Notes: generated by a model from the letters alone, not told the origin. 64,000 nucleotides of DNA from Sulfurimonas sp. (GCF_023229025.1 NZ_JALOAA010000005.1:7610-71609); one strand, 5' to 3'; shown: positions 19,060 to 27,605, numbered from the stretch's first letter. Program-made: numbers and translations.

Positions 19060-19917
19060 TTAAGAGACAAAGAGTCCCTTATGACTATAACGCTCTAGCA
19101 TACTTTTATTTCCACTTACTCCGCCGCTATGTATATAAAAAATTTCCTCATTTGTCTGTGCAAGCAGGCATCTCCATAAATTTGGCGCATAAATCAAATC
19201 AAACTCTACTCCGGCATCTAAGAGTTTTTGCTGCATATTTAAAAACTCTATATAGGGCTTTGCAAAACGGTACTTTTTTTCAGGCTCCAAGATAGTCAAG
19301 TTTTCTGGAATTTTAGATAGAGCGCTCATCTGCTTTATCAAATACGCACTATCTCCTATGGCCGGTACAGTATATACTCTATACTCAGGAAGAGACAACG
19401 CTAGAAAAAGTGCTGTTGTGCCGGTTCCGGAAGGGGTGGCTAAAGAGTTTACCTTTATACCGGATTCTCTTATCTCTTGCGCCAAAACTTCTATCCCTTT
19501 TTTTGCCTCTTCTACTGCACCGCCTTGGTCTATTACAAATATCTTCTCATCTAGATTTAGCCTAAGTGAGGCTATGAACTCTTTATAATATTGATGTTGA
19601 ATCTCAATATGTTTCATACCTAGATTTTTTGCCTCATAAAAGTTTCCGATATTTTCATGTTTGAGGGTAGTGCTTAGTGGTTTTGTATAGTATATGAAGT
19701 TCCAATTTTTATCTCTGCACATAGCCGCAATAGCTAACATTGCATTAGATTGTGTTCCGCCGTAAGAGATAATTGTACTGTATCTCTTAGATGGGGTTTG
19801 TAGAAGTGTGTATAACTTGCGATACTTGTTTCCTGCTAAATAAGGATCTATTAAATCATCTCTTTTAACATAGAAACGTCTCCCGTTGAGATATATTTCA
19901 GAAACAGGAGAGTACAT
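19060..19917 (-). CDS. PLP-dependent D-cysteine desulfhydrase / ACC deaminase-like protein
   Basis: This is a fold-type II PLP enzyme of the ACC deaminase/D-cysteine desulfhydrase family, which cleaves D-cysteine or related amino acids to sulfide or amines and a keto acid. The opening KRDDLIDPYLAGNKYRKL contains the PLP lysine (AGNKYRK), followed by SYGGTQSNAMLA, the cofactor-binding Asn loop. TPSGTGTTALFLAL is the phosphate-binding glycine-rich loop. At 285 residues it is slightly shorter than typical members (about 300-340). It starts four bases after the peb4 homologue and is probably co-transcribed with it. Substrate is uncertain. Confidence 0.85.
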   Translation of the reverse strand: MYSPVSEIYLNGRRFYVKRDDLIDPYLAGNKYRKLYTLLQTPSKRYSTIISYGGTQSNAMLAIAAMCRDKNWNFIYYTKPLSTTLKHENIGNFYEAKNLGMKHIEIQHQYYKEFIASLRLNLDEKIFVIDQGGAVEEAKKGIEVLAQEIRESGIKVNSLATPSGTGTTALFLALSLPEYRVYTVPAIGDSAYLIKQMSALSKIPENLTILEPEKKYRFAKPYIEFLNMQQKLLDAGVEFDLIYAPNLWRCLLAQTNEEIFYIHSGGVSGNKSMLERYSHKGLFVS

Positions 19918-19921
19918 AAAT

Positions 19922-20752
19922 TTAGTTGATTTGCGCTTTTTTCTCTAACTCTTTCATCTTCTCTAGCATTACACTTTTTGCTTTTTCTACCTTTAGTCTC
20001 TGCTCAATTGATGCCTTTACTTCAGAGAAACTTCTTGTTGTTTTTGGTTTTTTATCTTCAATGTAAATTACATGATATCCGAATTGAGTCTTAACCGGTA
20101 CCGTAGTAATCTCTTTTGCTTTCATTGAAAATGCTTTGTCATTAAATTCAGGAACCATCTGTCCTTCAGAAAAATAACCTAAATCGCCACCCTCTGGAGC
20201 GCTTGCACATGTAGACTTCTCTTTTGCAATTTCCATGAACTTACTCTTTAGCGCATCGCCCTTTAAAGGTTTTAGTTGAGCGATGATATTTTTTGCATCA
20301 CTCTCTTTTTCTACAAGTATATGGCGAGCTCTGACGCTCTCGTCCTCTGCAAACTCCTCTTTGTTTGCATCATAATAATCTTTTTTATCTTTTTCAGAAA
20401 TCGCTATTTTGTCAAACTCTCTTTTTTGCCAAACCTGAATAGCAACCTCTTTTTTAATTCTGTTAGTTACCTCTTCATATCTATCTTTGAAGTCCTGTGC
20501 GTTTAATAGGCCTGATTTTTTTGCATCATCATATACAAGCTCTTTAGCAATTAGTTGCTCTAATACCTGCTTTCTAAACTCAGCTTGTTTCTCTTGGGGA
20601 ACTTGATTTAATCTCCCCTGTGTTGCTGTCATTAATTCTCTATCGACATCTTCTTGAGTAATTGCGGTGCCATTAACCGTTACCAAAGTTTGAGCCATTG
20701 AGATTGTTGAGAATATAGCTAACGAAGCTACCAATTTTGTTACTGTTTTCAT
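19922..20752 (-). CDS. Periplasmic SurA/PpiC-type peptidyl-prolyl isomerase (PEB4-like)
   Basis: PEB4/Cbf2-type proteins are periplasmic chaperones for outer-membrane proteins. The 276 residues begin with a signal peptide ending SISMA-like (FSTISMAQTL) and continue with a SurA-like helical N-domain. A parvulin domain follows, with VRARHILVE near residue 140, GGDLGYFSEGQMVPEF and FGYHVIYIEDKK. Ribosome binding site GAAGGA precedes the ATG. The proximity of nth and fba matches the Cj0595-Cj0597 arrangement in C. jejuni as I recall it. Confidence 0.92.
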   Translation of the reverse strand: MKTVTKLVASLAIFSTISMAQTLVTVNGTAITQEDVDRELMTATQGRLNQVPQEKQAEFRKQVLEQLIAKELVYDDAKKSGLLNAQDFKDRYEEVTNRIKKEVAIQVWQKREFDKIAISEKDKKDYYDANKEEFAEDESVRARHILVEKESDAKNIIAQLKPLKGDALKSKFMEIAKEKSTCASAPEGGDLGYFSEGQMVPEFNDKAFSMKAKEITTVPVKTQFGYHVIYIEDKKPKTTRSFSEVKASIEQRLKVEKAKSVMLEKMKELEKKAQIN

Positions 20753-20790
20753 TCATTCTTCCTTCTTTATGTAAAAAAATTTTAGTTAGT

Positions 20791-20832
20791 TAATACTAAT
20801 GATTATTAAACAAATAGCATTTTGTATATAAT
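20791..20832. promoter_or_regulatory. Divergent peb4/nth control region with AT-rich inverted repeat
   Basis: TAATA-CTAATGAT-TATTA (20791-20808) is an inverted repeat in the 86-base gap between divergent genes. It weakly resembles a Fur-type site. TATAAT at 20827-20832 serves nth and ends six bases before its ATG. No Shine-Dalgarno precedes nth. Confidence 0.4.
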
Positions 20833-20838
20833 TACGCC

Positions 20839-21480
20839 ATGAAAAAAGCTACAAAACAGGAAATTAGAGAGATTTGCGACCTCTTTATAGAAAAATACAG
20901 TGACGCCGTAACAGAATTAAACTACAAAAATGCATATGAACTAGTTGTTGCTGTTGCTCTCTCAGCACAATGCACCGATGTTAGAGTAAATCTCATTACT
21001 CCCGCGCTGTTTAAAAAGTATCCCGATCCACAAACTTTAGCAGATGCCGACATAGAGGATGTAAAATTAATTATTAACAGTTGTTCATTTTTTAATAATA
21101 AGGCAAAAAATATTATAGAGATGGCAAAGAGGGTAGTAGAGGTTTACGGCGGCGAGATACCGATGGATGAGAAAGAGCTTATAACTCTCGCAGGAGTCGG
21201 ACAAAAAACTGCAAACGTAGTTATGATAGAGTACACGGGAGCAAATCTTATGGCAGTTGATACGCATGTCTTTAGAGTCTCTCACAGATTAGGTCTTAGT
21301 GATGATAAAACTGCAACAAAAACAGAGGCGACACTTGTTAAAAAATTTAAAAATAACCTGCGTACGCTTCACCAAGGGATGGTGCTCTTTGGTCGCTATA
21401 TCTGCAAAGCAAAAAATCCAAGATGTGATGAGTGCTTTTTAACCTCTTACTGCAAAACAAAAGAGAGTTTCAAGGTATAA
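20839..21480 (+). CDS. nth: Endonuclease III (base-excision DNA glycosylase/AP lyase)
   Basis: Nth removes oxidised pyrimidines. The helix-hairpin-helix LAGVGQKTANVVM (about residue 117) contains the catalytic lysine (in GVGQKTA), and the catalytic Asp is in AVDTHVFRVSHRLGL. The C-terminal iron-sulfur loop is Cys-x6-Cys-x2-Cys-x5-Cys (CKAKNPRCDECFLTSYCK), binding a [4Fe-4S] cluster. Length 213 is standard. The promoter geometry suggests a leaderless message. The small lipoprotein gene follows closely. Confidence 0.97.
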   Translation: MKKATKQEIREICDLFIEKYSDAVTELNYKNAYELVVAVALSAQCTDVRVNLITPALFKKYPDPQTLADADIEDVKLIINSCSFFNNKAKNIIEMAKRVVEVYGGEIPMDEKELITLAGVGQKTANVVMIEYTGANLMAVDTHVFRVSHRLGLSDDKTATKTEATLVKKFKNNLRTLHQGMVLFGRYICKAKNPRCDECFLTSYCKTKESFKV

Positions 21481-21515
21481 AGTAAATGTGGATTAATTTT
21501 TGCTTTAAAAAGAGT

Positions 21516-21758
21516 ATGACAAAATATTTATTAATTATCTCAACGCTATTTCTCTTCTCTGCATGTGTAAATAAACATGGTATTTCAGCTAAGTATTATA
21601 GTGAGTGTAAAGAGTATTACGATCTTCAAGGCTACTATCATAAAGAGTGCGGAGAGGATGATATTATCACCTATAAAGAGCTTAGTAAAAAAGCAGATGC
21701 GGTTATTGACTATGTAGTCGGAGCCGAAGAAGAGAAGCCAAAAGGGAATGTTTGGTAG
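21516..21758 (+). CDS. Small putative lipoprotein, 80 residues
   Basis: I do not recognise the family. Starting at ATG 21516 (AAGAG just upstream) gives MTKYLLIISTLFLFSAC, a classic lipoprotein signal with Cys17 as the lipidation site; the earlier ATG at 21486 would add a cytosolic-looking leader and has no good ribosome binding site. The mature part contains two further cysteines (SECKEYY, KECGED) that could form a disulfide. It is probably transcribed with nth and is followed by a long imperfect palindrome. Confidence 0.7.
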   Translation: MTKYLLIISTLFLFSACVNKHGISAKYYSECKEYYDLQGYYHKECGEDDIITYKELSKKADAVIDYVVGAEEEKPKGNVW

Positions 21759-21781
21759 ATATAAAGTAGTCTTTATAAATT

Positions 21782-21867
21782 AAAATTGCAAAATAGTTAT
21801 AGGCGTTTTTTAAAGATGCACACTGTAGTACATTGAAAAAAACAACGACGAAATATGAAACAATTTT
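21782..21867. repeat. Long imperfect palindrome between convergent genes
   Basis: The outer arms AAAATTG (21782-21788) and CAATTTT (21861-21867) enclose inner arms GGCGTTTTTT and AAAAAAACAACG around a centre near GCACACTGTAGTAC. The element fills the gap between the lipoprotein gene and cmoA and could stop transcription from both sides. It loosely resembles the structured spacer after holA (an AGGCG then CAACG skeleton). Confidence 0.5.
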
Positions 21868-22573
21868 ACTTTATAGCTATGAAAGTGGCGAAATTTGCCC
21901 AGCGAAATACCACCTCACAGTGTGAAAAACCGCAATTTTTCGCCATTTTTATATTTTCATCTTCACTATATGGTACTAAAACATTCTCAAGCGCTTCTCT
22001 TTTTTGCACTATCTCATACTCTGAGTAGCCCTGCTCTTTTTTGAAGTCGTAGTAGCACTCAATCAAATCTTTATTTAGCTTTGAGTGATGACTTATAATC
22101 TTTTCGCTAAATATAAATATACCGCCTTTTTTTAACGATTTTGCAATCTTTTTTACAAGTTCTTCGCGGATTAGTGGGCGGATAAACTGAAGTGTATAGT
22201 TACTTATAAAGAGGTCTGCTTCCTCATAGCCATACTCTAAGATGTCCGCATATTTGAGCTCTATATCTGCTTTAAATGCCTCACACTTTTTTCTGGCTTG
22301 CTCAAGCATAGCTTCAGAGTTATCAAGCCCCACTAGAGTGGCAACTGTTTTTAGTTTTCTGCTTATGCTAATTAAAAGAGTTGCGGTAGAACATCCCAAA
22401 TCATAGGCAACTCCTCCCTCCTCAAGCTGTTTTAAGGCAAAAAACTCTGTAATTTTTTGTGACTCCTTATAAAAAGGCACACTTCTTTGTAACATATCAT
22501 CAAAAACAGCGGCAACCTCTTCATCAAATTCAAACTGCTTTTTTATCGGTTTTGTAAATACTTTATCGTTCAT
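21866..22573 (-). CDS. cmoA: Carboxy-S-adenosyl-L-methionine synthase
   Basis: CmoA converts SAM and prephenate to carboxy-SAM, used by CmoB to make the wobble base cmo5U34 in tRNA. The 235 residues fit, with [20 protein letters not shown] at the start and the SAM motif [13 protein letters not shown] near residue 56. [13 protein letters not shown] and ISNYTLQFI follow in the usual order. The GCSTAT wording is characteristic of CmoA rather than generic methyltransferases. cmoB is not in this window. It is a single gene with a TAGGGA ribosome binding site. Confidence 0.92.
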   Translation of the reverse strand: MNDKVFTKPIKKQFEFDEEVAAVFDDMLQRSVPFYKESQKITEFFALKQLEEGGVAYDLGCSTATLLISISRKLKTVATLVGLDNSEAMLEQARKKCEAFKADIELKYADILEYGYEEADLFISNYTLQFIRPLIREELVKKIAKSLKKGGIFIFSEKIISHHSKLNKDLIECYYDFKKEQGYSEYEIVQKREALENVLVPYSEDENIKMAKNCGFSHCEVVFRWANFATFIAIK

Positions 22574-22653
22574 TTTTATTCCCTAGGCTAAAATTTTAAC
22601 CAAAATATTATGATACTACTCCTATAATTCGTTAAAAAAAATAAGGTAACCAT

Positions 22654-22998
22654 ATGGACATCTCTACATCATCACTTATGCTGATATTTTTCGCGCTGCT
22701 TTTTATAGTTAGCTTCTGGAAAATATATGCATTTTTACCAAACAAGCAACTAGAGGATGATGATACTACAGAGGAGTCACAAGAGCAACTCCAACATCTC
22801 ATGATAAAAGTTATCAGAGAAAACGGTGGCGATTTAGACACTAAAGAGCTCTTCAATCTCATAGCAACCGATCAAGAGTTTGACAAAAAACGGTTTTGGA
22901 GATTTAATCAAAATAGATTAAACAAGATGCTAGATTTATATTTTTTACAAAATCCGCATCTAAAAAATATCGAAGATATCTATAAGAGCCTAACTTAA
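22654..22998 (+). CDS. Small membrane-anchored protein of unknown function, 114 residues
   Basis: I do not recognise this protein. One N-terminal membrane helix (LMLIFFALLFIVSFWKIYAFL) is followed by an acidic stretch. A compact cytosolic helical domain of about 70 residues follows (LMIKVIRENGGDLDTKELF; RFWRFNQNRLNKML) whose helix pattern suggests a winged-helix-like fold. TATAAT at 22623-22628 and AAGG about 10 bases before the ATG support expression. Its stop is two bases from the convergent fba stop. A membrane-tethered regulator or scaffold is possible but unproven. Confidence 0.75.
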   Translation: MDISTSSLMLIFFALLFIVSFWKIYAFLPNKQLEDDDTTEESQEQLQHLMIKVIRENGGDLDTKELFNLIATDQEFDKKRFWRFNQNRLNKMLDLYFLQNPHLKNIEDIYKSLT

Positions 22999-23000
22999 AT

Positions 23001-24074
23001 TTAATTTTTATCTATCGCATTAAGGTCAGAAAATGCGCTCTCAACTCTTTTTATCAAAGCAAGTTGTCCGGCTCTTAGCCATTTTCTCGGGTCATAGTAG
23101 TTTTTATTTGGTCTATCTTCGCCCTCTGGGTTTCCGATTTGCCCCTGAAGATACTCTCTGTTTTTTTCATAATACTCTTTAACACCGCTCCAAGTGGCCC
23201 ACTGCGTGTCAGTATCAATATTCATCTTAATAACACCATAGCTTATCGCCTCACGTATATCCTCAAGACTTGAACCTGAGCCTCCATGAAATACGAAATT
23301 AACAGGTTTTTTATCAGTACCAAACTTTTCTTGAATATACTTTTGAGAGTTATCCAAAATTTTTGGAGTAAGTACTACATTTCCGGGTTTATAAACACCA
23401 TGAACATTTCCAAACGATGCAGCTATTGTAAAGTGTGGCGAGACTTCACTTAGCTCTTTGTATGCATAAGCCACATCCTCTGGTTGGGTATAAAGCAGAG
23501 AGTTGTCAATGTTTGAGTTATCCACTCCATCCTCTTCTCCACCGGTAACACCAAGCTCTATCTCAATACTCATATCTATTTTACTCATTCTTTGTAGATA
23601 TTTTTTGCTAATTGCAACATTCTCCTCTAAAGACTCTTCGGATAAATCTAACATGTGAGAGGAGTATAAAGGTTTCTTATGCGTTTTATAATATTTTTCA
23701 CTCTCATCAAGGAGTGCGTCTATCCAAGGAAGAAGTTTTTTTGCCGCATGATCTGTATGGAGAATAACGGCAACACCGTAGCTCTCCGCCATCAAATGAA
23801 CGTGGATTGCACCAGAGACGGCACCAGCAATTGCCGCTTTCTCACTCTCATTACTTAAACCTTTTCCTGCATAGTATGCCGCACCACCGTTACTAAACTG
23901 AATTATTACCGGAGATTTTACTTTTGCCGCAGCTTCAAGTATTGCATTTATAGAATCAGTACCGACAACATTAATTGCAGGAATAGCAAATCCGTTCTCC
24001 TTAGCATATTGATAAACTTTTTGCACATCATCACCAAACAGTACACCTGGCTTTACAATATCTAAAATACCCAT
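23001..24074 (-). CDS. fba: Fructose-bisphosphate aldolase, class II
   Basis: This is a zinc enzyme of glycolysis and gluconeogenesis. The 357-residue long class II form carries HTDHAAKKLLPW (metal and catalytic residues, about residue 106-117). It also has the ELGVTGGEEDGVDN region, the histidine-containing FGNVHGVYKPG, and FVFHGGSGS. The product ends close to the convergent membrane-protein gene. Autotrophic Campylobacterota need it for sugar synthesis. It is monocistronic with a TATAAT-like box upstream. Confidence 0.97.
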   Translation of the reverse strand: MGILDIVKPGVLFGDDVQKVYQYAKENGFAIPAINVVGTDSINAILEAAAKVKSPVIIQFSNGGAAYYAGKGLSNESEKAAIAGAVSGAIHVHLMAESYGVAVILHTDHAAKKLLPWIDALLDESEKYYKTHKKPLYSSHMLDLSEESLEENVAISKKYLQRMSKIDMSIEIELGVTGGEEDGVDNSNIDNSLLYTQPEDVAYAYKELSEVSPHFTIAASFGNVHGVYKPGNVVLTPKILDNSQKYIQEKFGTDKKPVNFVFHGGSGSSLEDIREAISYGVIKMNIDTDTQWATWSGVKEYYEKNREYLQGQIGNPEGEDRPNKNYYDPRKWLRAGQLALIKRVESAFSDLNAIDKN

Positions 24075-24189
24075 TATTAAACTCTTTTTATAAAATTTGT
24101 TCTTAATTATATTATAGGCTTCATTTAAAATAACTTTTATAAAAACTTTATTATGATAAAATATCTAAAAAATTGATCGGGAATTCAAA

Positions 24190-24831
24190 ATGAGATTAAC
24201 AGTAGATGAATATTGTAGATACTTTAAGATGTCTAAAGAGATGGTCAACTCTAAGATAAAGATGAAAAAAATTAACTATATAATTGAAAATGGCAAGACA
24301 TATATAATAGTAACAAAAGATTCGCTTCAAAGAGATAATCAAGAGGAAAACCAGACAGAAAAACCAAAAATAACAGTTGCAACAGTCTTAGCACTATACC
24401 AAAGAGAGAACAGTTTTTTAAAGAACAAAATCGTGCAGCTTGAGTCAAAGATAGATAAACTTATAGATGATAAAGAGCAGATGCTTCGAGCAGAGAGAGA
24501 CAAGATAGAGAGTATCTACAGCTCAAAAGATGAGCAGTTAAAAAATATTTTAGAACTTGTTAACAAAAAAATGAAGTTTGAACGCGAAGCTGCTACCGTT
24601 CACGAAGTTGAGAGTTTTGAGCATCAAGAGAAGATAACAGCTCCTAAAAATCTGGAAGTAGTAGAACTAAAGGAGTATCTAAAGCTCTTAAATCTTAAAT
24701 CAAATCAGAGAAAAGCTATAAAAAAACGATTTTTAGATGCATATGACAACGATATAAGAGTGATACATAAAGATGGAAAGCTCTATTTAGACTTTTCAAA
24801 ATATGACTATAGTGATCTGCTTGCTTACTAA
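24190..24831 (+). CDS. Coiled-coil protein with HTH-like N-terminus, paired with FapA-like gene
   Basis: The 213-residue protein begins with a short domain (LTVDEYCRYFKMSKEMVNSK) that looks like a helix-turn-helix of the excisionase/MerR type. It is followed by a long charged coiled coil (about residues 75-135: LKNKIVQLESKIDKLIDDKE). A C-terminal segment of helices follows (LKLLNLKSNQRKAIKKRF). No membrane segment is present. It overlaps the downstream DUF342 gene by 29 bases, so the two are likely made together and may act together. I do not know its function; DNA or protein scaffolding are both open. Confidence 0.8.
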   Translation: MRLTVDEYCRYFKMSKEMVNSKIKMKKINYIIENGKTYIIVTKDSLQRDNQEENQTEKPKITVATVLALYQRENSFLKNKIVQLESKIDKLIDDKEQMLRAERDKIESIYSSKDEQLKNILELVNKKMKFEREAATVHEVESFEHQEKITAPKNLEVVELKEYLKLLNLKSNQRKAIKKRFLDAYDNDIRVIHKDGKLYLDFSKYDYSDLLAY

Positions 24832-26485
24832 AAAATTTAAAACAAAAAATATTAGCGCTACTATAAATAAGTTTGCAGCAGAAAGCAACACTTCGCCCTT
24901 AGATCTCTCGTTTAATCTAAATGGTGTTGAAACATATATAAAAACAGTCTCTGATGATAGTTTTGTGCTCTATCCTAAGGATATCCACAACTATTTTACA
25001 GACCATGACAAGATGATTAACGAACATGTTAAAATCAAGCAGTTATATACTATAACAGTAACAGATACTCCAAAAAAAATAGTAAAATTAAATTACAATA
25101 TAGAGTTCTCAAACAACAACATCTCCCCTGCGATAATTATACATCCAGACTCACAGATTTTATATAAAAAGTATAAACCAAAAGAGATATATATGCTTTT
25201 GCTAAAAGAGTTAAACAATATTAAAGCAATAAACAAAATTTTAATAAATATTTTTGATGAAGCTATGAAAAAGAAGCTAAAAGCTTTTGTTAAATATCTC
25301 TATGGCGGTAGATTTGTTAAAAAAGTTAGGATTCCTCTTTTTAGTGGGCTTGAACCTGAAATAAGAAGAAGCAGTAAGCTTGTTATGCGTTTTTTGCAAA
25401 AAGAGAGAACTCATCAGGTAATAGAAGTTGATGAGGGGGAGGTTTTAGTTGATTTTATAAAACCTATCTTTGGTAAAAACGGGATGAATGCATTTGGAGA
25501 GATAGTAAATAATATATATTTAAAAAATAGTGAAGACCTAAAGTGTCATGTAGATGAAAAAAGTATAGAGATTGTCGAAAATGATGATAAGAAAATTTAC
25601 AAAAGCAGGCTAAAGGGATATGTTCACTTTGATGAAAACAACTTCTATGTAGATAATAAAATTAAAATGCGGCACCTATCCCGTGTTCAAGACTCTGTTG
25701 CAAAAGATGAAGCCAACAACATAGAGGTAATCATCTCTCAAAACGATACCTCCTTGGATAGTCTGGGAGAGGGTGTTGAACTTACATCTGAGACAATTCA
25801 CATAAACGGACATGTCGGTGCAAAATCAAGCCTCAGAGCTGTAAATCTTATAATAGATGGTGCTACACATAAAGACTCAACGCAAGAGGCAAAGTTTGCT
25901 ACGATAAATAGACACAAAGGCAGACTTAGATGTCACAGCGCAAAAATAGCTCTTCTAGAAGGCGGTGAAGTCCATGCTACAGATGTTGAGATAGAGAACT
26001 CTCTAGGCGGCACGGTTTATGCAGAGAACGTAACTATAGAGCATGTAAAGAGCAACCTTAAAGTTTATGCATCTAACTCCATTACTATAAAACGCGTAAG
26101 CGGAGAGGATAATCTATTTAAAATAAATTATAAAGATATTCCAACACTAAATAGCAGATACAATTTTGTAACAAAAGAGATGGAAGATTTAAAATATAAG
26201 CTTCAAGGAGCTCTAAAACACTCTCCAGCAGAAGTTCCTCAACTAAAAGAGAAAATTGATGAACTTAAAACCGAGCAAGATAAAATAGTAAACGGTGTAA
26301 AGCATGCAAAAATAAGCGTTAAAGAACCTTTTAGAGGCATAAATACTATAACTTTTATGCTCCTTAACGGTGAAGAGCTTACATACAAAACACAAGAGCA
26401 AGCATATGAGCCGTTTTACTTAATAGAGTCTGATAACTATATAACTCTTCACCCTACAAACAAAAAAATCGCCATAGAATCCTAA
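24803..26485 (+). CDS. DUF342/FapA-like beta-helix protein
   Basis: DUF342 (FapA) proteins have been linked to flagellar or polar assembly in other bacteria. The 560 residues include an N-terminal region ending with KPIFGKNGMNAFGEIV (the conserved GxNGxxxxG-like turn). A repetitive beta-helix follows (about 330-440: HINGHVGAKSSLRAVNLIID; LLEGGEVHATDVEIEN; GTVYAENVTIEHVKSN). A coiled coil (about 450-500) and a small beta C-terminus close the protein. The ATG overlaps the preceding gene by 29 bases; a later in-frame start is possible. Role here is inferred only from family. Confidence 0.82.
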   Translation: MTIVICLLTKKFKTKNISATINKFAAESNTSPLDLSFNLNGVETYIKTVSDDSFVLYPKDIHNYFTDHDKMINEHVKIKQLYTITVTDTPKKIVKLNYNIEFSNNNISPAIIIHPDSQILYKKYKPKEIYMLLLKELNNIKAINKILINIFDEAMKKKLKAFVKYLYGGRFVKKVRIPLFSGLEPEIRRSSKLVMRFLQKERTHQVIEVDEGEVLVDFIKPIFGKNGMNAFGEIVNNIYLKNSEDLKCHVDEKSIEIVENDDKKIYKSRLKGYVHFDENNFYVDNKIKMRHLSRVQDSVAKDEANNIEVIISQNDTSLDSLGEGVELTSETIHINGHVGAKSSLRAVNLIIDGATHKDSTQEAKFATINRHKGRLRCHSAKIALLEGGEVHATDVEIENSLGGTVYAENVTIEHVKSNLKVYASNSITIKRVSGEDNLFKINYKDIPTLNSRYNFVTKEMEDLKYKLQGALKHSPAEVPQLKEKIDELKTEQDKIVNGVKHAKISVKEPFRGINTITFMLLNGEELTYKTQEQAYEPFYLIESDNYITLHPTNKKIAIES

Positions 26486-26552
26486 AATCACCTGCAACAT
26501 CTTCCCAAAAAGCACTTCTTTTTAAATATCTATATACTTTTTTATGAAAATA

Positions 26553-26699
26553 ATATACGTTTTTCCGTATATAATATCATTTTAATATACTTTGAACTTA
26601 GTTAAATAGTATTATATAACAATTTATATGTTTATAATATATATTTATATGTATTTATTTTATAATTAAATGTATATTTAAGTATTTAAACCGTACAAT
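26553..26699 (+). promoter_or_regulatory. AT-rich control region with inverted and direct repeats
   Basis: The 219-base gap after the DUF342 gene is extremely AT-rich. ATATACG-TTTTTC-CGTATAT (26553-26572) is an inverted repeat whose right arm runs into TATAAT (26570-26575). ATTTATATGT occurs at 26622 and again at 26643, 21 bases apart (two helical turns). TACAAT (26694-26699) lies five bases before the next ATG. An operator array for the adjacent HTH protein is a reasonable guess. Confidence 0.45.
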
Positions 26700-26704
26700 C
26701 TTTT

Positions 26705-26944
26705 ATGCAAATTAACGACCTATTTAATATTCTTCATAACTCTTTAGAGTCTAAAAACAACGGCAAAAAAATATCCCTAAAAGATATGGCCGCTTCACTT
26801 GGAATATCTATGCGTACATATCAGGATTGGAAGCTAGGGCGTGCAAAGCCTCAAGCCGCTATAGCTGTTATGGAGATGTTAGGTAGATTAGAAGATGATG
26901 AGATCATTAGAGCTGTTAGAAAAATCAATAAACTAAAGGATTAA
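26705..26944 (+). CDS. Small helix-turn-helix protein, 79 residues
   Basis: Residues about 24-50 (SLKDMAASLGISMRTYQDWK) form a recognisable helix-turn-helix of Xre/Cro style, with the pattern A-x3-G-I-S-x-R-T-x-Q-x-W. The rest is helical and includes PQAAIAVMEMLGRLEDDE. No partner domain is present. The gene is followed four bases later by another small gene, suggesting a two-gene unit. There is no ribosome binding site, and a -10-like TACAAT ends five bases before the ATG. It may bind the repeats just upstream; this is inference. Confidence 0.75.
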   Translation: MQINDLFNILHNSLESKNNGKKISLKDMAASLGISMRTYQDWKLGRAKPQAAIAVMEMLGRLEDDEIIRAVRKINKLKD

Positions 26945-26948
26945 GATA

Positions 26949-27182
26949 ATGAGTACACTGACAAAGCAAGAAAAAGATGCTCTAGAGGATGTGTTTTTAT
27001 CTATTAACACAGAGAATAATAAGTATAAAAAGATAAAAGAATTATCCTCTTTTATTATAGCTGATGATATTAGCAGTGTTCTCTCAAAACTACTTAGGCG
27101 TGCAAAATTCGGACTAAAAAAGAGAAAAAATTCACATTTTTTATCACTTTCATATAAAAAGAAGAAATATTTAAGCAAATAA
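26949..27182 (+). CDS. Small basic protein, 77 residues, unknown
   Basis: No family is recognised. The first half is acidic to neutral and helical (EKDALEDVFLSINTEN); the second half is strongly basic (LLRRAKFGLKKRKNSHFLSL; YKKKKYLSK), compatible with nucleic-acid or membrane-surface binding. It follows the HTH gene after four bases and precedes the HU gene. An overlapping minus-strand frame covers the same bases, but this strand fits operon order better. Coding status is likely, not certain. Confidence 0.6.
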   Translation: MSTLTKQEKDALEDVFLSINTENNKYKKIKELSSFIIADDISSVLSKLLRRAKFGLKKRKNSHFLSLSYKKKKYLSK

Positions 27183-27277
27183 ACTATAAAGTGTCTATAG
27201 CTGAATTACATAATTATAAAATTATATTTTAAAGTTATGTGGTTTCGGAAAATCTTTATAAATTCAAGGGTAGATTT

Positions 27278-27562
27278 ATGAATAAAGCTCAATTCGTTGA
27301 ACTAGTACAAGCAAGCGGTAATTACAAGACTAAAGTTGAAGCTGAAGCAGCTATCAGAGCATTTACAGATGCGGTTGCGTCTGCATTAGTAAAAAAAGAG
27401 GATGTTTCTCTTGTAGGATTTGGAAGCTTTAGTGCTTCACTACAAAAAGGTAAAAGTGGAAAAGTTCCTGGAACTGATAAAACTTATACTACAAAGGACA
27501 AGATGGTTCCTAAATTTAAAGCTGGTAAAGGTCTTAAAGACCGCGTTGCTGCTGGTAAATAA
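27278..27562 (+). CDS. hup: DNA-binding protein HU
   Basis: HU is a small nucleoid protein that bends DNA. I place the start at ATG 27278 (MNKAQFVELVQ), preceded by AAGGG, giving 94 residues; the longer frame from 27239 would add an untypical leader. The family signature VGFGSFSASLQKGKSGK lies about residue 45, followed by the basic arm, which is shorter in Pro/Arg signature than E. coli HU. The end KFKAGKGLKDRVA matches the family. A very strong terminator follows. Confidence 0.95.
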   Translation: MNKAQFVELVQASGNYKTKVEAEAAIRAFTDAVASALVKKEDVSLVGFGSFSASLQKGKSGKVPGTDKTYTTKDKMVPKFKAGKGLKDRVAAGK

Positions 27563-27570
27563 AACCTCTT

Positions 27571-27605
27571 ATTTTGTCGCAATCCTTTTTGCGACAAAAT
27601 TTCTT
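27571..27605 (+). terminator. Strong terminator of the HU gene
   Basis: ATTTTGTCGCAA (27571-27582) and TTGCGACAAAAT (27589-27600) make a 12-bp perfect stem with a 6-base loop, followed by TTCTTCT. The symmetrical A/T flanks would also work on the other strand. Confidence 0.9.

Noticed and set aside
26933..27178. Minus-strand frame opposite the 77-residue gene.
   Set aside because: No ribosome binding site and it mirrors a plus-strand gene that fits operon order after the HTH gene.
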